Shown here piece after piece: positions 24,640 through 36,540 of a DNA stretch of 64,000 nt; the stretch's first letter is position 1, and each line of letters starts with the position of its first letter. The notes under the pieces are model-generated. The model saw nothing but the letters and a program-made list of their open reading frames with translations. It was not told where the DNA came from and searched no databases. Made by a program: the position numbers and the translations under genes. The stretch comes from Adiantum capillus-veneris (lineage: Eukaryota; Streptophyta; Polypodiopsida; Polypodiales; Pteridaceae), in NCBI GenBank assembly GCA_014529385.2, contig CM043966.1:103801087-103865086 (forward strand), written 5' to 3'.

Positions 24640-25408
24640 ACGTCGAGTCCTCTTAGCTTCCTTGGTCTCCTTTGCCTTATTTTCTCATCCATGGTCACTT
24701 TGTGATGTAAATCCTTCTTTCTCCTTACCTTTCCCTCGGCCACGCTTAATGCCATTTGCTTCCATGTCAACCTATCTTGAATTTGTCACCTCTACCACAT
24801 GCACGTTTGGGTCTGGCAAAGGTGGAACTCCTTCCACTCCTTGTGGAGGTGGTCTTGCTCCATTTGGCCTTTGTATAAGCCGTGGTTGCTGACTAGTTCC
24901 TTCACCTGCATTCATCACTGGGTAATTCAAGTTAGGTCTCCCTGGCTCCCCACGGGGCCAAGGACAATTATACATCCCATGTCCAGACTCACCGCAATTC
25001 CAACATTGCAAGACTCTCCTAGGTCGTGGGTCTCGCTCTTCAGACTTCTTTGCTTGTCCCTTTGGACCTACAGCTTGTGCAAGGTGAATTGACAAGCTGC
25101 TTAAAGATTCATTTAACTTCTCAATCACTTCCGCCGTTACCTCAGGAAGCTCCTTAGATGTTGATGCTTGTGACTTACCTTTGGGTCTAAGACCTTCTAT
25201 TGGAACCTCCCCCCTTAAGCACTTGAGTTTCCTATATTTCTCAGCAGTCCTAGTTTCAGCTGCATCAAAAGTAGCAGGTGCACCCGCCTCAACTTTTACC
25301 TTAAGGTCAAGAAAGAGTCCGGCTATGAACCTCTCCTTCTTTAGAAATTCTGCACCATCACCAGGGTTAGCAACATTTCGTATCCATAGAGCCCAAAGAC
25401 GTAGGAAC
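24640..25408 (-). pseudogene. Tat gag C-terminal part with zinc knuckle
   Basis: Continuous minus-strand frame from the insertion edge (25408) through WALWIRNVANPGDGAEF, ERFIAGLF and EKYRKLKCLRGEVP to a zinc knuckle CWNCGESGHGMYNC (C-x2-C-x4-H-x4-C, about 25005-24965) and a Pro/Gly-rich tail. In-frame TAG (24772-24774) and TGA (near 24690) interrupt the passage to the protease. It lacks its N-terminal half, which lies 37 kb away at 62751-63078. Confidence 0.9.
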
Positions 25409-25412
25409 TCTT
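25409..25412. other. Left target-site duplication TCTT
   Basis: Four bases that also follow the right terminal repeat at 62747-62750. Counting only one copy keeps the gag codons on the two sides in the same frame, which supports a 4-bp duplication. Confidence 0.8.
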
Positions 25413-25427
25413 AAGACCATATTAGGT
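25413..25427 (+). repeat. Left terminal inverted repeat
   Basis: AAGACCATATTAGGT, 15 of 15 bases complementary to 62732-62746. Matching continues imperfectly for about 12 more bases (GTGG then AAAA shared). Confidence 0.9.
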
Positions 25428-25975
25428 AAAGTGGGAAAATCCCAATTCCCAGGTTGGACAACTTTCAATATATCATGTACAAAATATAGAGATTTTGTCA
25501 AAAATTTGAGTTTTCTTAAGGTCTCATTCCACTTTATGCACATACAATACACAATGAAAACAACTAAAATACCGTGGTTTCAATCAATTGGATTATTAGG
25601 AGACGAGTATATTGCATCCATTATCGTTGTCTATGTTCTACTGTCCTACCTACAACTTATCTCAACATGGAGAGCTTGGTTTCTAGGTCCACCACTTGTC
25701 CAAGTTAATGTAAAATTGACTCAAGGTTCACAACTTGTGAAAGCAAGGATCCATTGAGGAATACAATCCACTTGGCTATTTTTCCTTAATTTATTGCATG
25801 TGACATTCAAGCAAGGTCCACTTCTAATCTATAACTTTTTAATTTGAGGCATGGGGCATACATGAAATATGTAGCATATGCTCTATTGCCTCATAGGAAG
25901 GTTGGTTTCAAGGTGCACTTATCCATGCTAGCCTATCTTGGAGAAATGATGGATCTTGCTTCTCTCCTTGTTTCA
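25428..25975. other. Left subterminal region of the giant element
   Basis: About 550 bases with no gene. One motif copy near 25686 is in the right-arm orientation, an exception to the left-arm rule. The 108-codon plus-strand frame here has no domain signature. Confidence 0.6.
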
Positions 25976-27340
25976 ATGGAGACTAGCTTGGACAAGTGGT
26001 GGACCTTTGCTTCTCTCTATGTTTCAATAGAGTTAGCTTGGACAAGTGGTGATCTTGGAACAAAACCCCCATGTAAAACATATCATGGGTATTCCAAGTG
26101 ATTAGAAAGATTACCATTTAAGATATAACCTTATAGGTTGGACAAATGCAGCTTGGCTTGGAGAAATGGTGGACCTTTGATTCTCTCCATGTTTCAATGG
26201 AGCCTATCTTGGAGAAATGGTGGATCTTGCTTCTGTCCATGTTTCGATGGAGCCTAGCTTGAACAGTTGGTGGACCTTTGCTTCTCTCTATGTTTCAATA
26301 GAGTTAGCTTAGACACGTGGTGGATCTTCAAACTAAGCCAACTACTATCAATGTTTCCTAGCTTGGACAAGTGGTGGAGTGTTTCTCTACTCCATGTTTC
26401 AATGGATCTTAGCTTGGACAAGTGTTGGACCTTAAAACAAAAACCCCATGTACAACATAGAATGGATTTTCTAGATTTCAATGGAGTCTAGATTTAACAA
26501 ATGGTGGAGCTTGTCTTCATCCATGTTTCAATGAAACTAGCTTGGAAAAATGGTGGACCTTGTAACAAACCCCCCCATGTATAACATATCATTGGTTTTC
26601 TAAGTGATGGGAAGGAATACCATTTAAGATATAAACTTATAGCTTGGATAAGTAGTCGACTTTAAAACCAAATTCATCATAATACAATGAAATACACGTT
26701 ATCCAATTCCTAAATCTTGAGACCAAACCTCCCATGCTATTAGAGATAATATATTGGATAAGTGGTGGACCTTCTATTATTTTCTCATCCCTAGTTTATA
26801 CTACCGGTACACTTTGCAGCTATAAAGGTTGGACGAGTTGTGGAGCCTTGTTTCTATCCATGTTTTAATGGATCCTAGCTTGGACAAGTGGTGGACCTTG
26901 GAAAAAAGCTTCCATGTACAACATATATGAGGTTTTCCATGTTTTAATGGAACCTATCTTGGACAAATGGTGAAGCTTGCTTCTCTCCATGTTGATTTTG
27001 GAACTACCTTAGACAAGTGGTGGAGCTTTGCTTTTCTACTCTTCATAATACAATGAAGTATAGGTTGGTTACATGGTGAATCTTAAGGCCAAACCTCCCA
27101 TTTTACTAGAGATGATAGGTTGGACAAGTGGATCAACCTTCTATCATTTCTCCATGACTATATTGGACAATTAGTAGACCTAACATCTCTCTATGTACGT
27201 TGTCTAGAGATAAGCTTGGACAAGTGATGGACCTTGCTTCTCTCTTCCCTTGGTTTACTAGTTTGAAGACTCAGTATATATACTTTCTTAGATCTAGCTT
27301 GAACAAGTGGTGGACCTTGTATCCACAATCTTAATTCATT
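25976..27340 (-). repeat. Left-arm motif array, irregular part
   Basis: Repeats of TTGGACAAGTGGTGGACCTT, the reverse complement of the right-arm motif, about every 60-90 bases with many substitutions. They alternate with hairpin phrases such as CTCCATGTTTCAATGGAG. Open frames rich in 'SLDKWW' or 'STTCPS' are translations of this repeat. Confidence 0.9.
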
Positions 27341-28085
27341 ACAAAAAAGTATATGAAAAAATAACATAGGAATCTTGGTTTGAAGGTCAAGCAATTAGGT
27401 TCCAAATGCACATAATAATATATTTTCCACCCATAATAAAAGAAAGTTAAATATGTTATTACCAAATTGACAAAGGTAACGTACTCCAAGAATTCTAGCT
27501 TTGCATCTTGTCAGATCTAAATCTTCATCAAGGCGACATGCATGTATACATCAACTTTCAAGCCATTCAAGAATACAGGCACTTAGATTCCATAGTTTTG
27601 TTTTCAAAGTCTTTTAGGTTCTAAAACTCTTTCACGTAAAGTATGTAATGACAAAATTCTTGAAGCAAACATTTGTGCCCAAGAAAAATATCCCTCTCAC
27701 ATATTTAAAGTCCATGAATTCTCTGATCCATACTTACAAGTTTTATTTTGACATCAAACATCAATTTTCTCATAGTTACAAATAAATACAACCTCGATAT
27801 GAATTGACAAAAAATGAATTTCTTTTACTATATGACCCAACATAGGCCCCAATCAAATAAAAAATGAGTCTCCAAAAATTTGGGTGCACTCCAGCAATAC
27901 ATCAGAGTCCCCTTACAATAGGATGCACTCCAATAGTACATTGAAGTCCCCTTAGAGTAGGGTGCACTCCATTCAAGTGTTCATAAAATTGACACACCTT
28001 TGTTTTTTTATAAAAAAGACTATATCAAATTATAAAAATGTTGAAAGATACACACTAGAATAAAAAAAGCATCTTATGGCCATAT
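27341..28085. other. Gap between left-arm arrays, no gene seen
   Basis: AT-rich, without the array motif. Contains a short direct repeat near 27885-27975 built on GTGCACTCCA and CCCCTTA phrases (three loose copies). It is immediately downstream of the FCP1-like exon's poly(A) signal. Confidence 0.55.
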
Positions 28086-28090
28086 TTATT
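28085..28090 (-). terminator. AATAAA poly(A) signal
   Basis: AATAAA on the minus strand, beginning at the last base of the TGA stop of the FCP1-like exon. Very close to the stop, but the only canonical signal near any of the minus-strand cargo exons. Confidence 0.5.
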
Positions 28091-28864
28091 CAATTCTTTC
28101 GTGTTGACAAGTACACACCAAGGACATAATTTGCCTCAGAATCACTATACTGATTTACAATTGTGTTGTATGTATAGACTCTCTTATCTCTTGCATACAA
28201 CCATCCTACCAACCATGGAATTATGGTTCTCTGCAAGAAGTTTTGAAGTTGCTCGGAAGTTTGCCTCCACATCTTTGGAAATATAAGATATGTCCTTGGC
28301 ATGTTCCACATCACCCTATATGGAGTGTCATCAAAAATTAAGGTATTGTTTGCATCCAAATCCTCAAATATCTTCCAAATATCACTCAAATTTTTGTGAT
28401 AAACCCTTGTAAATCCTAACATAATATTTGGATTTTGGCAATTTTGTTACTCATAAACACCTTGAACTTGGTATACTGCTCAGGAAAACATTTTTGTGTG
28501 ATGCGTTGCACCCTTTTTAAGTTATAGCAACTCCATATCCATAGCTCAAAGTATTCAGCACAAAAATCCAAAAAACTTTGTGCGTCTGGTCGCACCACAT
28601 GATAAACTTCATCTTTATCCTCTACAAGTCGCATGTGTTGAGCCCAAGATGGCATAGAATCTCCATGTTTCATTTCAATTGTCTTGAGAAGTAACCCCTC
28701 TAGATCCAAGATAAGTACTCTTTTGATGTCCTTGAAAGAAAGTGGTAGGTGATAAGGAGGTGATTCATTCCTTGGACAAGGTCTTGGAGGAGGTTGGATG
28801 GGTAATTCAATAGTTTTCTTCAATTTATGCCAGCATATAGCCAATCCATTTTTATGTAATGGTT
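28090..28864 (-). pseudogene. FCP1/NIF-type HAD phosphatase-like gene 2 (terminal exon)
   Basis: The exon starts after a good acceptor (TCTTTAATTTCAG, first exon base 28864, phase 1). The encoded domain follows the FCP1/SCP small-phosphatase layout. The motif I region is VLILDLEGLLLKT, where the usual D-x-D-x-T/V reads D-x-E; RPDAQSFLDF and FELWIWSC follow, and motif IV is LIFDDTPYR. Loss of the second motif I Asp suggests a non-catalytic or altered enzyme. A one-base frame break lies near 28430, just before an NPN phrase. The stop at 28090 overlaps an AATAAA signal. It lies inside the left array on the same strand as the other cargo genes, so it may be their last exon. Confidence 0.72.
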
Positions 28865-31800
28865 CTGAAATTAAAGAACAAGAATACTTAATGCAAACAC
28901 AACAATAGACATGAGTTTTACATTGTCTACCCTAAGGTTTTATTAGATACCAAAATCCATCTATGATCTACTCATTAATAGAAAGAAAGTCAAATTAAAA
29001 TCCTGACTCTTTTTTATGCTACACTCTCTCTTAGTCTCAATACCATGGAGGTCAACTAGACTTAAGTCAACTAATAACTACTACTTGTTCTTAAAGGTAT
29101 GCTTGAAGTGCATAAGGCTTAACCAATGCTCTAGTGTAGAATGGGTATTTAGGTCTCAAGGTCTACCACTTATCCAAGCAAAGATCCATTTAGATATGGA
29201 AACCCAATTTTTCTTAATATAATGATATAGAGTGGACAAGTGGTGAATCCTGAGACCAAACCACTCATGCTACTAGGGATAATAGGTTGGAAAAGTGGTG
29301 GACCTTGAATGTAAACCCCCCATGTACAAAGTATCAGGGGTTTTGGGTATTTCAATCGACTCTAGCATCTTCGAGACATGGTGGAGCTTACTTCTCTCCA
29401 TGTTTCAATGGAGTCTATCTTGGATAAATGGTGGAGCATCATTCTCCCCATGTTTCAATGGAGCCTAGCTTGGACAAGTGGTGGACGTTTGTTTCTCTCT
29501 ATGTTTGAACAGATTTAGCTTGGACAAGTGGTGGACCTTGGAACAAAATCCCCATGTAAAACATATCATGGACATTACAAGTGGTGAGAAAAAATACCAT
29601 TCAATATATAACCTTATAGGTTGGACAAGTGGTGGACCTTAACACCCAATTATTATTAATATAATGACATAGAGTGGACAAGTGGTGAATCTTGCGACCA
29701 AACCTACTAGGAAAAGTACGTTGGACAAGTGGTGGACCTTGAATGCAAACCCCCCATGTACAAAATATCACTCATGCTACTAGGAATAATTTGGTATTAA
29801 GGTCCATGTTTCAATGGAGCCTAGCTTGGAAAATTGGTGGACCTTTGTTTCTCTCTATGTGTCAATAGAATTAGCTTGGACAAGTGGTGAACCTTGGAAC
29901 AAAACCCCCATGTAAAGCATGTCATGGGCATTACAAGTGGTGAGAAAAAATACCATTCAAGGTATAACCTTATAGGCTGGACAAGTGGTGGACCTTAGCA
30001 CCCAATTCCTCTTATTATAATGACATAGAGTGGAAAAGTGGTGAATTGTGAGACCAAACCTACTAGGGATAATAGGGTGGACAAATGGTTGACCTTGAAT
30101 GTAAATCACCCATGTACAAAATATCATGGGTTTTGCGTATTTCAATGGAGCCTAGCATCTAGGAGACATGGTGGAACTTACTTATGTCCATGTTTTAATG
30201 GAGCCTATCTAGGAGAAATGGTGGAGGTTCCGTCTCTCCATGTTTCAATGGAGCCTAGCTTGGACAAGTCGTGGACCTTTGTTTCTCTCTATGTTTAAAT
30301 ATGGTTAGCTTGGACAAGTGGTGGATCTTGGAATGAAACTCCCATGTAAAACATATCATGGGCATTTCAAGTGGCGAGAAAGGATACCATTTAATATATA
30401 ACCTTATAGGTTGGACAAGTGGTGGACCTTAACACAATATAATGACATAGAGTGTACAAGTGGTGAATCTTGAAACCAAACCACTCATGCTACTAGGGAT
30501 AATAGGTTAAACAAGTGGTGGGCCTTGAAATAAAACCCCCTAGAGTGTTTCAATGGAGCCTAGCTTGGAAACATGGTAAAGCTTGCTTCTCTCCATGTTT
30601 CAATGCATCCTATCTTGGATAAATGGTGGAGCATCATTCTCTCCATGTTTCAATGGAGCCTAGCTTGGACAAGTGGTGGACCTTTATTTCTCTCTATGTT
30701 TGAATAGAGTTATCTTGGAAAAGTGGTGGACCTTGGAACAAAACCCCCATGTAAAACATATCATGGGCATTACAAGTGGTGAGAAAAAATACCATGTAAT
30801 ATATAACCTTATAGGTTGGACAAGTGGTGGACCTTAACACCCAATTATTCTTAATATAATGACATAGAGTGGATAAGTGGTGAACTTGGGACCAAACCTA
30901 CTAGGGAAATAGGTTCGACAAGTGGTGGACCTTGAATGTAAACCCCCCATGTACAAAATATCACTCATGCTACTAGAAATAATTTGGTATTAAGGTCCAT
31001 GTTTCAATGCAGCCTAGCTTGGAAAAGTGGTGGACCTTTGTTTCTCTCTATGTTTCAATAGATTTAGCTTGGACAAGTGGTGGACCTTGGAAAAAAACCC
31101 CCATGTAAATCATGTCATGGGCATCACAAGTGGTGAGAAAAAATACCATTGAAGCTATAACATTATAGGTTGGACAAGTGGTGGACCTTAACACCCAATT
31201 CCTCTTAATATAATGACATAGAGTGGACAAGTGGTGAATCATGAGACCAAACCTACTAGGGATAATAGGTTGGACAAGTGGTGAACCTTGAATGTAAACC
31301 CCCCATGTACAAAATATTATGGGTATTGGGTATTTCAATGGAGCCTAGCAACTTGGAGACATGGTGGAGCTTATTTCTCTCCATGTTTCAATGGAGACTA
31401 TCTAGGAGAAACAGTGGAGGTTCCTTCTCTCCATGTTTCAATGAGCCTAGCTTGGACAAGTGGTAGACCTTTATTTCTCTATATGTTTTAATAAAGTTAG
31501 CTTGGACAAGTGGTGGACCTTGGAATGAAACCCCCATGTAAAACATATCATGGGCATTTCAAGTGGTGAGAAAGGATACCATTTAAAATATAACCTTATA
31601 GGTTGGACAAGTGGTGGACCTTAACACATATTTCTTCTTAATATAATGACATAGAGTGTACAAGTGGTGAACCTTGAGACCAAACCACTCGTGCTACTAG
31701 GGATAATAGGTTGGACAAGTGGTGGACCTTGAATGTAAACCCCTCATGTACAAAATTATGGGTTTAGGGTATTTCAATGGAGCCTAGCTTGGAGACATGG

Positions 31801-33780
31801 TGGAGATTGATTCTCTCAATGTTTCAATGGAACCTATCTTGGAGAAATGGTGGATCATCCTTCTCTCCATGTTTCAATGGAGCCTACCTTGGACAAGTGG
31901 TGGACCTTTGCTTATCTCTATGTTTCAATAGAGTTAGCTTGGGCAAGTGGTGGGTCTTGGAACAAAACCCCTTTGTAAAACATAGCATGGACATTACAAG
32001 TGATAAGGAAAAATATCATTCAAGATATAACCTTACAGGTTGGAAAAGTGGTGATGGACCTTGACAAGTGGTGAAGGATACCACTTAAGATATACCCTTA
32101 TAGGTTGGACAAGTGGTGGACCTTAACACCCAGTTATTCTTAATATAATGACATAGAGTGGATAAGTGGTGAATCTTAAGACCAAACCACTCATGCTACT
32201 AGGTATAATACGTTAGAGAAGTGGTAGACCTTGAATGTAAACACCCCATGTACAAAATATCATGGTTTTAAGGTGTTTCAATGGAGCCTAGAATCTTGGA
32301 GATATGGTAAATCTTGATTCTTTCCATGTTTGAATGGCACCTATCTTGGAAAAATGATGGAGGTTACTTCTCTCCATGCTTCAATGGATCCTAGCTTTGA
32401 CAAGTGGTGAACCTTTGCTTCTCTCTATGTTTGAATAGAGTTAGCTTGGACAAATGGTGGACCTTTGCTTCTCTCTATGTTTGAATAGAGTTAGCTTGGA
32501 CAAGTGGTGGACCTTGGAATGAAACCCCCATGTAAAACATATCATGGGCATTTCAAGTGGTGAGAAAGGATACCATTTAAGATATAACCTTATAGGTTGG
32601 ACAAGTGGTGGACCTTAATACATAGTTCTTCCTCATATAATGACATAGAGTGTACAAGTGGTGTATCTTGAGACCAAACCACTCGTGCTACTAGGGATAA
32701 TAGGTTAGACAAGTGGTGGGCCTTGAAATAAAACCCCCCATGTACAAAATAAAATGGGTTTAGGGCATTTAAATGGATCCTAGCTTGGAGACATGGTGGA
32801 GATTTCTTCTCTCCATGTTTCAATGAAGCCTATCTTGGAGAAATGGTGGAGCATCCTTCTCTCTATGTTTCAATATATCTTAGCTTGGACAAGTGGTGGA
32901 TCTTTGGTTCTCTCTATGTTTCAATAGAGTTAGCTTGGACAAGTGGTGGACATTGAAACAAAACTCCCATGTAAAACATATCATGGGTAGTTCAAGTTGT
33001 GAGAAAAAAAACCATTTAAAATATAACCTTATAGGTTGGACAAGTGGTGGACCTTAACACCCAATCCTTTTTAATACAATGACATAGAGTGGACAAGTGG
33101 TGAATCTTGAGACCAAAGCTATCAAGCTACTAGGGATACTAGGTTGGACAAGTGGTGGATCTTGAATGTACATCCCCTATGTACAAAATATCATGGGTTT
33201 AGGGTGTTTCAATGGAGTCTAGCATATTGGAGACATGGTGGAGCTTGCTTCGCTCCATGTTTCAAGTCGTGGATCTTCAATTATTTTCCCATACCTAGTT
33301 TAGAAAACCCATACACTTTGCAACTCTAAAGGTTGGACGAGTGGTGGAGCTTTGTTTATTTCCATGTTTTAATGGATCCTAGCATGGACAAGTGGTGGAA
33401 CTTGGAAAAAAGTCCCCTCTGTACAACATAGCTGAGTTTTTTCATGTTTTAATGGAAGAGAGATTTGACAAATGGTGGAGCTTTCTTATCTCCATGTGGA
33501 TTTTAGAACTAGCTTGGACAAGTGGTGGAGCTTTGCTTTTCTACTCTTCATAATACAATGATGTATAGGTTGGTTACATGGTGAATCTTAAGGCCAAACC
33601 TCCCATCTTACTAGAGATGATAGGTTGGACAAGTGTTCAACCTTCTATCATTTCTCCATGCCTATAATTAGACAATTAGTAGAACTAGCATCTTTTTATG
33701 TTGTCTAGAGATGAGCTTGGACAAGTAGTGGACCTTGCTACTCTCTTCCCTTGGTTTATTAGTTTGAAGACTCATTATAT
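28865..33780 (-). repeat. Left-arm motif array, regular part
   Basis: Except for the first ~270 bases, dense tandem repeats of TTGGACAAGTGGTGGACCTT-centred units. Characteristic neighbours recur in order: CTTATAGG before one motif, AACACCCAATT after it, GACATAGAGTGGACAAGTGG, and CATGCTACTAGGGATAATAG. These are exact reverse complements of phrases in the right arm (for example CTATTATCCCTAGTAGCATG). One motif near 29160 is in the opposite orientation. Confidence 0.93.
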
Positions 33781-34525
33781 ATACTTGCTTAGATCTATAT
33801 AATTACTCATTAGTTAGGTTACAAGTAGGTATGTAATTTGTTAGCCTCAAGGGACTTTGAATATTGAATAGTAAGAAAGTCAAGTGCTGGTTTGAAGATC
33901 TTTTGCTTATCTAAACTAGACTCTAACTCAATAATAAGTCTCTTAAGTTCCACGAATTGTCCTATCTAGGATCCAAAAGAGTCTTAATTGGTTTGTGCTA
34001 GATTCTAACTTCCTTGATGGGGTAGAATCCTAGAAAAATGAGGCACTATAAGTTTTACCTTAGCTCAAATGGATTTTCACTTAAACTATACTGCAATTTG
34101 GCACTCTAGTATCTTTGTCTTGATGGAGTTTAACACTAGATACATAGTAGTGATATATTAAGCTTCATGTCTCTTCACTTGATCGAGATATGAGACCATA
34201 CTTTCAAGGTCACCACTTGTCTTACCTAAAGACCAATGTGAGACATGGGAGCAAGAAAGCCATCCGATATTGTTTTAAGGACTATTACATAGACAATCAA
34301 TAAATTAAGTAAATCAAAAAGACTTGGATCTTTCACAATTAATAACTTAAGTAAAGCCAAAAAGACTTGGATCTTTGACAGTTTGTTTCAAACTAAAAAA
34401 GCACAATCTCATGCTAACAAAACTATAAATCACAATTGAATGTTTTGAACGAGGAAAAGATCAGCAATCTTATAAGAAGGATACTTTTCATTTCATTTGA
34501 TGATTACAAACTAAAAGAAAGTCTC
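33781..34525. other. Central spacer, no motif array and no gene
   Basis: About 750 bases where the array motif is absent. A sentence-like repeat (AAGTAAATCAAAAAGACTTGG and AAGTAAAGCCAAAAAGACTTG) occurs twice near 34309 and 34352. It marks the point where motif orientation changes. Confidence 0.6.
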
Positions 34526-34633
34526 TCAAGAAATTGATAAACAAAAAATGTAGGTGACTGCTTCATTATTTTGAGCAAACATATCAAAATCTCTATTGAT
34601 TGAGCTCCATCTAGTAGTATCCTTTGTAAGATC
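34526..34633 (-). CDS. Possible short downstream exon of FCP1-like gene 1
   Basis: Open stretch after a strong acceptor (TTTTTATTCCTTCCTGCAG; first exon base 34633), coding DLTKDTTRWSSIN and ending at TGA 34526. A matching donor (CTAAG|GTACTAG) ends the previous exon at 34727. In the frame needed here the previous exon has a stop shortly upstream, so the join is uncertain. Confidence 0.4.
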   Translation of the reverse strand, partial: DLTKDTTRWSSINRDFDMFAQNNEAVTYIFCLSIS

Positions 34634-34726
34634 CTGCAGGAAGGAATAAAAAGAAATATTTGTTAGATACCATGCACATGAGTGTTCAAGTATGTGTATC
34701 AAGAATATATGACATGTCACTAGTAC

Positions 34727-35912
34727 CTTAGGGTTGCTTTCTATCCAGCCTTAGAAGATTGTTCTCAGCTTTCACCATATTTATATAAGCCTTTGCTGTG
34801 GTTGCCTTCAAAACTCCTTTTGTGTTACAACCCAATTGCCTAGCTAAAGTGGTCAATTGTGACGCCTTCATGCTTTCAATGGGTGTACGCTCCTTTGCTA
34901 AGATCTCTTGTATTTGGGCTCTTCTCATTTCATTGCGGTGGCTTGTGTCACTTGCATTTTCAATGATAGTTTCATCCCTGTCACCTTTTGCAGGTGGTAT
35001 TCTTCTTGTAAAGAACACCTTAGCTGACCAAACATCATTTTTTTGCTTCCAATACTCCATGATTTGTTTGTATTCACTATAGGTTGTCCATAACGATTAG
35101 AATCAATTAAATCACGCACATCCCTTCTCTCATCAAGCTGAATCAAGTATGGCAGTAGCTCCTCCAAGAGCATATTGTCAACCATCTTCTCAGCATCAAA
35201 TTGTGGTGGAAAAATGCAATTGTTTGCTGTTGAAATACATCCCTTGTAAGGAGAGTCATCAATAAGCACTGTTCTTTGTGGATCACATTCAAACCCCATG
35301 GAAATTTTGGCTAGAGGCTTGAACATTGCCTCAACGTTTGGATTGTCGGTCTAAACAATTTTTGAGTTTGAGCGGTGTAGCAAACATCTTGCGACCAAAT
35401 TGCAAAGAAAGGCAATGTATCCTCAGCTAAGTTGTTTAGTGCTGCAAGGATTTGATACACATTATTCCTAGTAGCTGTCGACCAAATTGCAACATTAAAC
35501 CTCTGTAAAATAGTCTTCAAGAATTGGATGCAACCTGGCCTGAGTATAATATATCTTTTTGAATCCATTTGCACTGAGTTGTGGTGTGAGGATGGTTGAG
35601 GGGAACGTTTCAACAATAGAACATTTAAATCCAATATAATTGTAAGCATGGATTTCTCAACATCTACGCTACATGACGTAGTACCAATTGGCAATAGCTC
35701 GTGAGTGGACTTTTCAGTCTCTTTTGATGTATGTTGCATTTTTGAAGCATCGATTTCTTGGTTCTCATTATTGGAAGCTTGCTCAAGTTGCACAAAACTA
35801 GACTCTAGTATAGAAATATCATCCATCTTGGGCACTTTAGAAACCATAGAATCTATGGATTCTATAGTTGTTGACTGAACCATAGGAGCATTATCCATCC
35901 CAGTTTGTGAAT
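34727..35912 (-). pseudogene. FCP1/NIF-type HAD phosphatase-like gene 1 with SAP-like tail
   Basis: The exon begins after acceptor TTTTCTTAG (first base 35912, phase 1). A low-complexity N-terminal part is followed by an FCP1-like domain. Motif I reads ILDLNVLLLKR (D-x-N, second Asp lost); then come RPGCIQFLKTILQRFNVAIW, an ST pair and motif IV VLIDDSPYKG. Frame breaks occur near 35340 (just before an NPN phrase, as in gene 2) and near 35080. The C-terminal stretch TIENASQ-like to KASQLTTLARQLGCNTKG resembles a SAP DNA-binding helix pair. FCP1-like enzymes dephosphorylate proteins such as the RNA polymerase II tail. With motif I altered, I infer a pseudophosphatase or a decayed gene. Confidence 0.72.
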
Positions 35913-36540
35913 CTAAGAAAACACACACACAAATGGTATCTCAAAACCACTAGAATTTTATTCACCATATTTATATGTAGAACTCCTAGTAAGAAATTTA
36001 TTTAAGGTAAAGTCGTTGTTAGAATCCTTGCAACCATTCTCAGCATTCGTACACCAAACACCACTTGTCTAAAATACAATCTACTAACTCAACATTTTCC
36101 ATCCTACACTTTATTAAAGATGAGTACTTAAAGTGAAAACTAGAAGCCACCCTTGTTGAGGAAACATGGATACAAGGTCCACCAAATGTCCAACCTAGAC
36201 TACAAGCAAACAGTTAGAGATTTGGCTTAGATTTGGATTCAAAGGCCACCACTTATTCAAGTAAGATAACTCCACTTGTTTAAGACAGTAATGTTTGAAG
36301 CCCCACCACTTGTCCAACCTAAACATTGATTAAATTTTGGTAAGATTTATCACAAATATAGAGTAGAATCAAGATTCTATGGCCAAGGTAGTCAAATAAG
36401 TTAGACAACACACAAAGCATAAGAGCACTTTAGATTCTCGTTGAGCATAAACTAAACAATAATCAAATGTTATATTCACTTGAGATTTCATCCATGAAAA
36501 ATGAAAATGATGCATGTACTTGAGATTTCCATCCATATAC

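Noticed and set aside
20611-24774. Stop-codon read-through as a programmed feature of Tat gag-pol
   Set aside because: Stops lie at several unrelated places, including inside the RT core; mutation is the simpler explanation.
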